NCBI GenBank assembly: GCA_030523715.1
Contig: JAUNHY010000001.1
Span: 1-45,989 of the forward strand
DNA from: Candidatus Saccharimonadota bacterium
GTDB taxonomy: Bacteria; Patescibacteriota; Saccharimonadia; Saccharimonadales; Saccharimonadaceae
Length of the DNA: 45,989 nt
Reading direction: 5' to 3'
Positions 32,228 through 40,835 of this stretch are shown here, in pieces; within the stretch, counting starts at the first letter, position 1, and the number at the start of each line of letters is the position of its first letter. Made by a program: the position numbers and the translations under genes. Under the pieces are notes generated by a model. The model saw only the letters and a program-made list of their open reading frames with translations, ran no database searches and was not told the origin of the DNA.

Positions 32228-33805
32228 ATGAAGCGATTATTATTAGCTATCTTGGCAAGTGTCCTGTTGCTGGGCGCAACATCGTGTACAGCATTTGCAA
32301 CTAATCCATACGAAGTTGGAAATGAAGATGTCTGCACAATAACCGGGTACAACGATCCGCTGATTTGCGGACATCAAAATAGTAACGAAGAGGCCGAGAT
32401 GCAAGGACATGTCGGTAGCGTTTTAAACACGGTCTACATGTGGATTGGCATTATTGCGGTTATTGTAATTATTATTGGCGGGTATCAGTATATGACTTCG
32501 CAGGGCGACCCGGGCAGAATTCAGCGAGCAAAATCGACAATTCTCTACTCCGTGATTGGCCTTGTGGTAACGCTTGGCGCGTTTGCGATTACGACTTTAA
32601 TTCTGAGTGCACTTGGCGGCAACAGCACCGGCGGGGGCGGCGGTGGAGGCGGGGGCGGCGGCTCGCAAGTCACGGCGATTCAAATCGTTTCTGGTAATAG
32701 CGTGCTTGAGGGGAAAACCCTGCAGCTGCAGGTAAAGATTGTGCCAGATTATGCAACGGATAGAACCTTGACCTTTAGCTCGTCTGATACGAGCGTGGCG
32801 ACAATATCTGACACCGGTTTGATTACCGCGCTGAAAGCCGGCACGACGACTATCACGGCGACGGCGAGTAATGGCGTAAGTACCACCATGACATTAACGG
32901 TCGAAAAGATAGTAGTCGTAGAAAGCGTAAAAATAACTCCGGCAAGCGCCACGATAAAGATTGGCGCATCGACGACATTCAGCGCGACAATTACACCAAG
33001 CGATGCCGCCAATAAGACATTAACTTGGACAAGTAGCAATAATGGTATCGCTACCGTAACCAGTTCCGGCGTCGTGAAGGGTGTCAAAGAAGGTACGGCC
33101 ACGATTACCGCAACGGCCGCAAATGGTATAAAAGGAACGGCGACCGTAACCGTAGAATCGAACGAGGTAAAGTATGCAGCCGTGTTTGAAAAGCGAAATT
33201 ACAAACATACGAACGGACACGATTTGGACTACATTTTGAGTGTGCCGGAAGGCGCCCATAGCGGTATGCCGCTGGTAGTTTACTTGCACGGCGATGGCGA
33301 GGTAAACAATCCAACTCGTTTGAAAGGCTTGAAGCCAGTGCAATATTTGCATAATACAACGAGCGTGATCACGCTTGCGCCAGTAACCAAGACGACGGAC
33401 TGGAGTAGTGAATATATTCAGTTGGCGCTGAAAGGCCTGATTGATAAATATATGTCCGAATACAAGATTGATACCAGGCGCGTATATATTATGGGCTTTA
33501 GCCGCGGCGCAATTGGCACGTGGACATTCGTAAACCGCTATCCAAACTTGTTTGCGGCGGCAGTACCAGTAAGTTGCTGCGGTAGTATTAGTGGCTCAAA
33601 CTATAAGACGACAAAGGTATATGCCTTGGCCGGTAGCCAAGAAAGTAATTATATCGGCTGCATGAAATCAAATGTAAATGCGATTAATTCTGCGGGCGGT
33701 TCAGCAAAATTTGAATCCGTTGCTGGCCAAACCCATAATACGATTACCGCGAACTTCCCTTACAGCCAAGTGATTGACGGCTGGATGTTGAAACAATCGA
33801 GATAA
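32228..33805 (+). CDS. TrbC/VirB2-like protein fused to two Big2 domains and an alpha/beta-hydrolase
   Basis: 525 residues with an unusual order. 1-25: signal peptide (ends AFA-TNP). About 60-130: two hydrophobic helices separated by MTSQGDPGRIQRAKS, the pattern of TrbC/VirB2-type pilins. 135-145: an eleven-Gly linker. About 147-226 and 231-310: two bacterial Ig-like (Big2) domains, each with ITP/IVP and TxxATxxNG ends. About 316-525: an esterase of the alpha/beta-hydrolase fold with VYLHGDGE (oxyanion loop), GFSRG (S425 nucleophile) and QTHN (H503); E472 is a possible acid. The hydrolase would face outside the cell. The substrate is unknown. The gene stands alone with a leaderless promoter. 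Confidence 0.87.
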   Translation: MKRLLLAILASVLLLGATSCTAFATNPYEVGNEDVCTITGYNDPLICGHQNSNEEAEMQGHVGSVLNTVYMWIGIIAVIVIIIGGYQYMTSQGDPGRIQRAKSTILYSVIGLVVTLGAFAITTLILSALGGNSTGGGGGGGGGGGSQVTAIQIVSGNSVLEGKTLQLQVKIVPDYATDRTLTFSSSDTSVATISDTGLITALKAGTTTITATASNGVSTTMTLTVEKIVVVESVKITPASATIKIGASTTFSATITPSDAANKTLTWTSSNNGIATVTSSGVVKGVKEGTATITATAANGIKGTATVTVESNEVKYAAVFEKRNYKHTNGHDLDYILSVPEGAHSGMPLVVYLHGDGEVNNPTRLKGLKPVQYLHNTTSVITLAPVTKTTDWSSEYIQLALKGLIDKYMSEYKIDTRRVYIMGFSRGAIGTWTFVNRYPNLFAAAVPVSCCGSISGSNYKTTKVYALAGSQESNYIGCMKSNVNAINSAGGSAKFESVAGQTHNTITANFPYSQVIDGWMLKQSR

Positions 33806-33808
33806 TTA

Positions 33809-34588
33809 TTAGTCGACGTTGACGCCACTAGCGAAGAGCTTTTTGGCGCCCAGGAAGAGGCCAGTATTAAGTACGAGATATGAGATGTCCGTAATAATAA
33901 TTAGCGTACGATAGCTATCAAAACCAATACTATTGTCTGGATTATTCTTAAACATCGCCATGATGCTGTCGTCAAAGAAGCCGGCAATAAAGACAACTAC
34001 GAGCAAAACTGTCTGCAGCGAGAAGTAGAGCACGACGCCAATTAATATGGAAATAACCATGCGATTATTGTTGGCGCGGTGGCCAAGTACGATGCCAAAA
34101 ATGCCAACTGCGATAATATAGATCACCTCTAGAACGGCCGTGACAATCATGCCGATGAGCACGAAGGCCATATCTTCAATTTGCACGAGATTGTGGAAGT
34201 ATTGATACATATCGTCGTTCCAAAAGGCAATGAAGAAGCAGATTATTACCACCGCGAGTGCGATTAAAGTCGTGATGAGCGCGGAGTAGATTTTACTGTC
34301 GTAAAGTTGAGCTTTGGTGGCCGGCAAAGTGTGCGTAAGGTAAGCTTCGTCTTTGTAACAGTTTTGGCGGAAGCGAACCCAAATGCGGATAGCGGCATTG
34401 ATGAGCGTGTTTACAAAGGCACCGATAGTACAGCCGAGCAAAATGCCATGTAGAATATCGCCGATAGCGGAGTCGGTAAAGTTGCTAGTGATGCGCGTAA
34501 GCACGGAAAGGACCACGGTAATCGCGTAGTAGACGATTAGGACGCGATTAGTCCATAAAAGATCGTATTTAATGAGTTTTCTTAGCAT
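33809..34588 (-). CDS. ABC-2-type transporter permease
   Basis: 259 residues, six or so hydrophobic helices (about 17-37, 45-68, 105-126, 141-168, 177-205, 233-250), typical of ABC-2 membrane subunits of the YtrC/YtrD or bacitracin-export kind. It overlaps the ATPase gene by 20 nt and is the last gene of the GntR-ATPase-permease operon. Substrate unknown; YtrABC-like systems respond to cell-wall antibiotics. Confidence 0.85.
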   Translation of the reverse strand: MLRKLIKYDLLWTNRVLIVYYAITVVLSVLTRITSNFTDSAIGDILHGILLGCTIGAFVNTLINAAIRIWVRFRQNCYKDEAYLTHTLPATKAQLYDSKIYSALITTLIALAVVIICFFIAFWNDDMYQYFHNLVQIEDMAFVLIGMIVTAVLEVIYIIAVGIFGIVLGHRANNNRMVISILIGVVLYFSLQTVLLVVVFIAGFFDDSIMAMFKNNPDNSIGFDSYRTLIIITDISYLVLNTGLFLGAKKLFASGVNVD

Positions 34589-35279
34589 AGAACATACTCC
34601 TAAAAATATCGTTAATAGACGCTTTGTGTTTGGCGCGCAATTTGTCGGCGGCGCCGGTGAGCACGATTTGGCCTTTGTCGATGAAAATCACGTCGTCGAG
34701 AATGCGTTCGACGTCGGAAATGAGGTGCGTAGAAATAATCACGCTAGAGCCCTCTTTGAAGTTAGAGAGAATCGTATCAAGAATGTGGTCACGCGTGGCC
34801 GGGTCAACACCGCCCAGTGGCTCGTCCAGAATGTAGAGATCCGCATCGCGGGACATCACGAGGATGAGTTGCAACTTTTCCTGCATACCCTTGCTCATTT
34901 TGGAAATCTTCATGTCTTCGGTAAGGTCGAGATCTTCCAGCAAAGTGCGGGCGCGGTCAATGTCGAAGTCTGTATAGAAATCGGTGAACATTTTGAAAGC
35001 TTGCGCGATGGTCATGGTTTTATCCAAATAAGTGCGCTCTGGCAAATAGGAAATGTGCGCTTTGGAATTTACGCCAATCGGTTTGCCTTTAAAGAGAATT
35101 TGGCCGGAATCTATCGTCAATAAATCATTTACAAGTTTGATTAATGTCGACTTCCCTGCGCCATTTTTGCCAAGTAGGCCAATTATTTTTCCTTTGTCGA
35201 TTTTGAGACTGACATCGTCTAGTACGACCCGCCGGTCGAAACTTTTGCATAGATGTTTACATTCAAGCAACGTTGCCAT
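34569..35279 (-). CDS. ABC transporter ATPase
   Basis: 236 residues with Walker A LGKNGAGKST (36-45), signature SKGMQEK, Walker B LYILDEPLGG and an HLISD switch region. Like many ABC-2 partner ATPases it has a Gln-loop region around SYLPERTYLD. It begins immediately after the stop of the GntR gene with no gap (TAG-ATG) and overlaps the permease gene. Confidence 0.93.
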   Translation of the reverse strand: MATLLECKHLCKSFDRRVVLDDVSLKIDKGKIIGLLGKNGAGKSTLIKLVNDLLTIDSGQILFKGKPIGVNSKAHISYLPERTYLDKTMTIAQAFKMFTDFYTDFDIDRARTLLEDLDLTEDMKISKMSKGMQEKLQLILVMSRDADLYILDEPLGGVDPATRDHILDTILSNFKEGSSVIISTHLISDVERILDDVIFIDKGQIVLTGAADKLRAKHKASINDIFRSMFYAKKTH

Positions 35280-35651
35280 CTATTGCCCTCCTAGTTGTTT
35301 TAGATATTTGATAGATTCCCCATAAGTAATACCAATTTTGGCCATGTCGGAGGTGTAATTGTGCACCAAATCCGCGGCAAGCTCGGTTTTGATTTTGGCG
35401 AGCAAGCGCTGGTCGTTCGTAACGTATTTACCGTTCGTGCGTTCGGTAAAAATCAGCCGGTCGGATTCGAGCTCAGTGAGAGCTTTTTGCATGGTATTGG
35501 GATTCACTTTCGCCATCACGGCAAGCTCGCGCACGGACGGGAGTCGACTGCCCGCCTCATACGCACCCGATACAATGGCCACCCGAAGCTGTTCGACCAA
35601 CTGCAAATAGATTGGCCGTTCGTTATCGAATTTAAATTGTATTACTTGCAT
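35280..35651 (-). CDS. GntR-family regulator (YtrA type)
   Basis: 123 residues: winged helix-turn-helix (about 10-75) with RLPSVRELAVMAKVNPNTMQ, then a short C-terminal helical part (about 80-123), which marks the YtrA subfamily, whose members control adjacent ABC transporters. I choose ATG 35651: the protein then begins MQVIQFKFDNERPIYLQL and the promoter gives +1 at its A. The alternative upstream ATG five codons earlier lies inside the promoter. It heads the operon and likely represses it. Confidence 0.92.
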   Translation of the reverse strand: MQVIQFKFDNERPIYLQLVEQLRVAIVSGAYEAGSRLPSVRELAVMAKVNPNTMQKALTELESDRLIFTERTNGKYVTNDQRLLAKIKTELAADLVHNYTSDMAKIGITYGESIKYLKQLGGQ

Positions 35652-35657
35652 AATACA

Positions 35658-35686
35658 ATGGTACATATATATGTTGCAGTTGTCAA
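35658..35686 (-). promoter_or_regulatory. Promoter and palindromic operator of the GntR-ABC operon
   Basis: Minus strand: -35 TTGACA (35681-35686), 17-bp spacer, -10 TACCAT (35658-35663), predicted +1 at 35651, the A of the GntR ATG. The perfect palindrome ACATATATATGT (35663-35674) lies between the two boxes, a fitting place for self-repression by the GntR protein. Confidence 0.65.
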
Positions 35687-36017
35687 AAAAATAACGAACT
35701 CGTGCTTTTTATTGCTTGCGTTCGTCATTAGTATTTCTTTGTGCGGATATTTGTCTGCCAATAAGACTCGCCTCGCGGGAGTCTTATTAAACAGCGTTCT
35801 AGGCTCCGCCAAAGGCTTCCCGTTTTCGGAAGGAGGAAGTGTGAGCATTCAGCTACGCGTGTGGCGTGTGAAAGTTATACTTACCTTAAAGTTTGGTAGA
35901 TAATAATTCTGCTCCTTAGAGGAGCAGAAAACGCACATTTATGCGCTTCCTAGAGACGCATATGAGTATATTATAATCGTTTCCGTTTCCTTTAACCAGA
36001 TAATATAAACATAATTT
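35687..36017. other. Intergenic region with several perfect hairpins, no convincing gene
   Basis: A 331-base gap between divergent transcription units. It holds AATAAGACTC/GAGTCTTATT (35760-35788, 9-nt loop), CTTCC/GGAAG in a CGTTTTC loop (about 35817-35833), TTCTGCTCCT/AGGAGCAGAA (35907-35929) and TATGCG/CGCATA (35940-35962). A minus-strand TATAAT lies just upstream of the last two. I see no conserved reading frame. It could be a small structured RNA, a remnant of mobile DNA next to the island, or regulatory DNA. Confidence 0.5.
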
Positions 36018-36026
36018 TGATATAAT
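36018..36026 (+). promoter_or_regulatory. Extended -10 promoter of the helicase-nuclease gene
   Basis: TGA-TATAAT; predicted +1 at 36033, 4 nt before the ATG. Confidence 0.6.
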
Positions 36027-36036
36027 ATATCTTAAG

Positions 36037-38343
36037 ATGGGTGGTGAGTTTGAATTTTTCGAACTGAAGAAGTCAAAAAACGAATATATATCCGCTTCTC
36101 TTTTCGATTCCGTAAAAGACAAAGCCCCAAACTTCGATATAGATTCTTATAATAGCTCTGTTTTAAAAAGCGAACGCGAGAAATATAAAGATTATTTTGA
36201 TCATATATTGGACGATGTTAATCCTAATATAAAACTTGATGACGAGCAAATTGATGCAATTTTAGCCGACGAAGATAGGGCTCTAATTATTGCTGGTGCT
36301 GGCACAGGGAAAACCACCACAATGACCGCTAAAGTTAAGTACCTAGTAGACATAAAAAATATAAATCCGCGAGATATACTCGTAATGAGTTATTCAAATA
36401 GAGACGTACGGGAGTTACGAGACCGAATCAATGAAGATTTAAACATACCTGCCGACGTTACGACTTTTCATTCTTTAGGCATGAAATATGTTCGACAAGT
36501 TTTTGCTGGGAAAAAATGTTATGTCGTGGAAGATAATTTGCGCAATAAGATTTTTACTGAATATATTGAAAATGAGATATATTCTTCGCCCGACAAACTT
36601 GCAAATTTTATGCGACTTTTTAACGAAGAAACTACCGGGGACGAGCACATCTATGGACCTTTTCTTAAGAGTAACTATCAATCATTCGCAAATTTCAACG
36701 AGTATTTTGAAGCATATAAGGAGCATCGTAAAAACGAGGTAAAAGATATCCGCAAAATTATTGATAGCAGAATCAGTTTCGACATTAATCGTTCCGACCC
36801 AAGGACCTTGAAAGGCGAGAAGGTAAAATCAAAGGGCGAGGCCAGGATTGCCAATTGGCTCTTCGAACATTGTATCGAATATACTTACGAAGAGTTATAC
36901 GATGAAGTACTGCCGGACGCAAACACGTATCGTCCAGATTTTACCCTAAGAATTGGGGGAAATAAGTATTACGTAGAATATTTTGGCTTATCAAACTCTG
37001 AAAATCCTACAGATAAAGATTATGAGCGTATTCGTAAAATTAAAGAAAAGTTCCATAAAGAAAACAAAACAAACTTTATTGCACTTGATTATAGTAAAGA
37101 AACGGATTACCTTACTGTTCTAGAAAAAGAGCTGAATAAATACGGGATTGCTACCGACAAGATTCGGAGTGATTCTGAAGTCTACGAAACGATTTTGGAT
37201 AGAAATAAATTAGCAGAGTTTTATCGTCTTGAGAGCTTCTTTTATAGAATAGTGGATAAAATAAAAGCCTCAGATACAAGAGAAGACTTTGATGCCTTAG
37301 TGAATGAAGTAATCGAGAAGAATAGCGATATAGACTCCGCATCCTTAATGCGGGCCCAATATCGACAAATACGCAAGTTCTATATTTATTACGGAAAAAA
37401 GATTCATCGTGAAGAAGATAGAATTGGCTTTGATTTCTCCGATATGATTTACTACGCACGTAAGTATGTAAACACTTTAGATGAAACATCTTTCAACTAT
37501 AAATATGTAATCGTTGATGAGTATCAGGATATTTCATCCGACCGATATGCTTTAGCGAATGCAACCGTTAGTCGTAGCGGAGCAAAACTACTTGCAGTCG
37601 GAGACGATTGGCAAACAATATATTCATTCGCAGGATCACGCATTGAATATGTTTATAACTTCCAAAAATATTTCAAAGGTGCAAAACTATTTAGGATTAC
37701 AAAAACATATCGTAATTCACAATCGTTAATTGATTATGCCGGAAAATTTATTATGCGTAATCCTAGTCAAATAAAGAAAGACTTACGCTCCGACAAACAA
37801 CTGAATGATCCGTTTGTGTTTATAGATTTTTCTGGCGACAAAAACGACGATGCGCTACATGAAGAATTTGCCGCCTTAAGGCATTCAATCATTCAGATTC
37901 ACAGGCAGAGACCGAACGATTCAATTTTAATCTTATCCAGGACGAATAGTGTAATAAGACATCTTTTTGATTATGGTGATGGTTATTACCGTAAAGAATT
38001 GGGGACAAAGGTTTCTTTGACTGATTTTCCAGACTTCCAATTTGACGCAATGTCTATCCATAAATCTAAAGGATTAACGGCAGATTGGACTTTTCTGATA
38101 GGCCTAAATGCTGGCTTCCCTGGCGACGATAGACCAACTTTTTGGATTGAAGACATTTTCCAGCAAAAACCAATTGATGAGGGCATCTCCAATGCAGAAG
38201 AACGACGAGTATTTTATGTTGCCCTTACGCGTTCGCGTTATAAAGTTATTTTATTCCGCGACACAAACATGAAACGCAGGAGTAGCTTCGTTGACGAACT
38301 TTATAATATAATGCGAGCTGACCAAGAAGATAGGTATAAATAA
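36037..38343 (+). CDS. UvrD/Rep-family helicase with inserted PD-(D/E)XK nuclease domain
   Basis: 768-residue superfamily 1A helicase. Motifs in order: IIAGAGTGKTT (84-94), TFHSLG, VIVDEYQD (491-498), AVGDDWQTIYSFAGS, TYRNSQ, SIHKSKGLTADW and YVALTRSR near the end. Between the first and second core motifs lies an insert (about 262-320) with SKGEARIANWL (E268), YRPDFTL (D301) and YYVEYFGL (E314), a restriction-endonuclease-like pattern seen in DNA helicase IV-type relatives. The gene is AT-rich compared with the housekeeping genes on both sides. It lies end to end with the DUF2075 gene. A DNA repair or anti-phage role is plausible; the sequence alone does not decide. Confidence 0.9.
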   Translation: MGGEFEFFELKKSKNEYISASLFDSVKDKAPNFDIDSYNSSVLKSEREKYKDYFDHILDDVNPNIKLDDEQIDAILADEDRALIIAGAGTGKTTTMTAKVKYLVDIKNINPRDILVMSYSNRDVRELRDRINEDLNIPADVTTFHSLGMKYVRQVFAGKKCYVVEDNLRNKIFTEYIENEIYSSPDKLANFMRLFNEETTGDEHIYGPFLKSNYQSFANFNEYFEAYKEHRKNEVKDIRKIIDSRISFDINRSDPRTLKGEKVKSKGEARIANWLFEHCIEYTYEELYDEVLPDANTYRPDFTLRIGGNKYYVEYFGLSNSENPTDKDYERIRKIKEKFHKENKTNFIALDYSKETDYLTVLEKELNKYGIATDKIRSDSEVYETILDRNKLAEFYRLESFFYRIVDKIKASDTREDFDALVNEVIEKNSDIDSASLMRAQYRQIRKFYIYYGKKIHREEDRIGFDFSDMIYYARKYVNTLDETSFNYKYVIVDEYQDISSDRYALANATVSRSGAKLLAVGDDWQTIYSFAGSRIEYVYNFQKYFKGAKLFRITKTYRNSQSLIDYAGKFIMRNPSQIKKDLRSDKQLNDPFVFIDFSGDKNDDALHEEFAALRHSIIQIHRQRPNDSILILSRTNSVIRHLFDYGDGYYRKELGTKVSLTDFPDFQFDAMSIHKSKGLTADWTFLIGLNAGFPGDDRPTFWIEDIFQQKPIDEGISNAEERRVFYVALTRSRYKVILFRDTNMKRRSSFVDELYNIMRADQEDRYK

Positions 38344-38347
38344 TAAT

Positions 38348-40225
38348 TTATTCTGCCCTACTTATGATTTCTTTTAAATGCTTTGATAGTTGCTTATCCG
38401 TACAATATATATAACATCCCTTCATTCCACGAGTCATGAGAGTGCGGTATGTATTCTTGATGATTCTTCCTGAAATATCTAAAGCTTCGTATGGCTCATT
38501 ATTATACATCTTCTGAATGCCAAATAGTGATTTGTCAGTTTTAGCGCGTTTAGTAAAGTCGGTTACTATGTGGTCATTTTCATAACGTAAATCATCGCCA
38601 ATTATTACGCCGACATAATCAAATTCAAGGCCCTGACACGTATGAATACAGCCAGCCTGGTTAACCGAATTCGGATCAATGGCCCAAGTATTCGTGTTAC
38701 CAAGATTCCAGCTCATAGCGAAGTTGTATTCTGGGATTACAATATCTTTTATTTCGTCGCTGTTTTTCCCTTCGCTAATCCAATTCCAGCAATATCCTGC
38801 AACGATACGCGATTTATTATTTTCGAGATTTTTCTGTTTTATCGCTTCGCGCATTTCATTTGGATTATCAAAGACTCTGAAATCGTAATCAAAATCCATC
38901 ATATCAAAATTGGCAGTTTGTCTAATTTCAAGCATATTATCGAGCCAGGCGAGATAGCCATCAGAACCATTGCATCTGAACTGGCTCTCCAGTTCAACTT
39001 TTTTAACTTGCGCACCGAGTTGAGTGGCGAATTCATTAATCATGTCTATTGAGCCAACATCTTTCATTGTTACGCGTTGATCTTCGTCGATAAAGAAGAC
39101 TGAAAAACGGGATGCATTTATGATTTCTTTTACTTGATTTTCGCCTAAATTTGAGAATAAGCCAGATTTTTCATTTAGCCGATGTGCTTCATCTACCACA
39201 AGACAATCGATATCATTTGATGGTTTATTCACAAAACTACCTGAACCTTGGAATAAATTATCTATATAGCTCTGTTTGAAATTGCCTTTAAGTTTATCGC
39301 GGAATACATTGCGCGGTGCAGAGTTTTTGGTTACATAAAAACAAGTAAAGTTATTCTTTGTTAATTCAACTAATAGATTAATAGCTAGTACAGATTTCCC
39401 TGTGCCAGGTCCACCTTCGACGATTAATACTTGTTTTGAATTATTTTTGACTGCGTTTTTCGCGAGTACGATTGCATCTTCATAAATAACCTTTTGCTCA
39501 TCTATCATCGTGAATTCGCGATTCCCTTGCAACATATTTACAAGAGAATCTTGCAAACGTTTCGATGGTCGGATGCGTCCGTTTTCTATTTCATAAAGTA
39601 TCTCTTTATCATCGCCATAGAAGATATACTTTTTTATAAATTCGCGTAGTTTTGCGAAATCACCGCTACCAAACATAGGTGCTTGTTCGATGTATTCTTT
39701 ATAAATTGGATTATTAATAGGACTATCTTCGGTTATTCGGTAGTTATGTAAAAATGCGCACGGGTATAAGCCAATATTTTTATGGCGAACATCTTCATTA
39801 AAATCCCGAATTAAATTCGCATAACTCATAGCTTGGTATGACGGGTGCGCAACATCACGAATGCCACCGCCTACGTATGTAGACACGATCCCATCTTTAT
39901 TTTCTATAGCAGAACATGATTCCCATTGTTTCAATTCGACAATGACTGCAGAATCTTTCATATCATGGTCGCGACCGGATAGGATGAAGTCTATTCGTTT
40001 TGAGGTGGTAGGAATATTAAATTCAATAGCTACGCCGGCATTATCCGGTATTTCATCATCATCTAAAATACTACGCATGTACTGCATGGAGTTCTGCCAA
40101 GAGTTTAATTGAGATTCTGACGTGCGCCCGAAATATTTTTGATATTTTTCGTATATTTTATTAACGATTAGATTAAGATTGACATCGTCAATAAAAGTTT
40201 TTTTAACACCCTCATACACTAACAT
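38348..40225 (-). CDS. DUF2075 helicase-like protein with N-terminal nuclease-like domain
   Basis: 625 residues. The N-terminal part (about 60-200) has RIDFILSG (D79) and VIVELKQW (E97, K99), a PD-(D/E)XK-like pattern. The C-terminal part is a DUF2075/Schlafen group-3-like ATPase: VEGGPGTGKSVLA (269-281, Walker A), CLVVDEAHRL (341-350, Walker B), an arginine site at QFRCNG, and the ending TYRTLMTRGMKGCYIYC typical of the family. It begins 3 nt after the stop of the MazG-like gene and is in the same frame, so the two are tightly coupled. I recall this MazG-DUF2075 pairing in many genomes, where it is considered defence- or stress-related; its activity is unproven. Confidence 0.88.
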   Translation of the reverse strand: MLVYEGVKKTFIDDVNLNLIVNKIYEKYQKYFGRTSESQLNSWQNSMQYMRSILDDDEIPDNAGVAIEFNIPTTSKRIDFILSGRDHDMKDSAVIVELKQWESCSAIENKDGIVSTYVGGGIRDVAHPSYQAMSYANLIRDFNEDVRHKNIGLYPCAFLHNYRITEDSPINNPIYKEYIEQAPMFGSGDFAKLREFIKKYIFYGDDKEILYEIENGRIRPSKRLQDSLVNMLQGNREFTMIDEQKVIYEDAIVLAKNAVKNNSKQVLIVEGGPGTGKSVLAINLLVELTKNNFTCFYVTKNSAPRNVFRDKLKGNFKQSYIDNLFQGSGSFVNKPSNDIDCLVVDEAHRLNEKSGLFSNLGENQVKEIINASRFSVFFIDEDQRVTMKDVGSIDMINEFATQLGAQVKKVELESQFRCNGSDGYLAWLDNMLEIRQTANFDMMDFDYDFRVFDNPNEMREAIKQKNLENNKSRIVAGYCWNWISEGKNSDEIKDIVIPEYNFAMSWNLGNTNTWAIDPNSVNQAGCIHTCQGLEFDYVGVIIGDDLRYENDHIVTDFTKRAKTDKSLFGIQKMYNNEPYEALDISGRIIKNTYRTLMTRGMKGCYIYCTDKQLSKHLKEIISRAE

Positions 40226-40228
40226 AGA

Positions 40229-40543
40229 TCACAACTTTGTATATTTAGTACTTTTACCCTTTGCTTTCTCAACTGGATATTTCTTACGTGTCTTATCCAA
40301 TTTTTCGAGAATAATATCTTCCAAACGAACATCTAGCTTATCAGCCAAAAGAATGCAATAATTTGCGACGTCCGCTAATTCTTCGCAGACTTCTTTTTTG
40401 TCGTAATTATTATTCCATTGAAAACACTCGAGCAATTCGCCCGCTTCTATGACAATTGATTTAGCTAAATTCTCCGGCGAGTGAAACTGATCCCAGTCGC
40501 GCTCAGAGTTGAATTTAATGATTTCTTTCTTCACCTCATCCAT
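40229..40543 (-). CDS. MazG-like nucleotide pyrophosphohydrolase
   Basis: 104 residues, single MazG-like domain that hydrolyses (d)NTPs to monophosphates. The metal site is visible: VIEAGELLECFQW (E33, E36, with E39 nearby) and EELADVANYC (E55, D58). The stop is TGA, followed after 3 nt by the ATG of the DUF2075 gene. The promoter predicts leaderless start at this ATG. In a defence context nucleotide depletion is a conceivable role (inference). Confidence 0.9.
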   Translation of the reverse strand: MDEVKKEIIKFNSERDWDQFHSPENLAKSIVIEAGELLECFQWNNNYDKKEVCEELADVANYCILLADKLDVRLEDIILEKLDKTRKKYPVEKAKGKSTKYTKL

Positions 40544-40549
40544 ATTTTA

Positions 40550-40558
40550 ATTGTAGCA
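40550..40558 (-). promoter_or_regulatory. Extended -10 promoter, leaderless start of the MazG-DUF2075 operon
   Basis: Minus-strand TGC-TACAAT; predicted +1 at 40543, the A of ATG. Confidence 0.65.
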
Positions 40559-40591
40559 TCAGATAAATTTCTTGTCTTTTTTATGTTTTAG

Positions 40592-40765
40592 TCATTTTTC
40601 AAATCTCTCATATTCTTCTTTTTTATAAATGACGTCAGAATATAGCTTATCTATCTTTTTCTTTTCAAGATTTCGCAAATACTCATCAATAGCTTCTATT
40701 TTTTCTCTTCCAAGTAGCCTTAAATGTTTCTCATATTCTTGCAATATACTCATGACATTTATCAT
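40592..40765 (-). CDS. Small charged helical protein
   Basis: 57 residues if started at ATG 40765, where a TAAAAT box (minus strand, 40773-40778) predicts a 1-nt leader; ATG 40753 gives a 53-residue protein beginning MSILQEYEKHL. The sequence is one or two charged helices ending YSDVIYKKEEYERFEK. Small proteins of this look occur in Firmicutes as unannotated genes; I cannot name the family. It ends in TGA and lies just upstream of the MazG-like gene. Confidence 0.55.
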   Translation of the reverse strand: MINVMSILQEYEKHLRLLGREKIEAIDEYLRNLEKKKIDKLYSDVIYKKEEYERFEK

Positions 40766-40835
40766 TACTGTCATTTTAAAATATATAAAGCATAATTTGT
40801 TTTACTCTTAACTTATGCTTTATTTACCAAACCGT

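Noticed and set aside
32634-32664. G-rich repeat as a CRISPR or microsatellite element
   Set aside because: It encodes the poly-Gly linker inside the fusion protein; no spaced repeats are present.
35642-35848. 68-codon minus-strand frame upstream of the GntR gene
   Set aside because: It covers the GntR promoter and start, has no ribosome site and no recognisable sequence.
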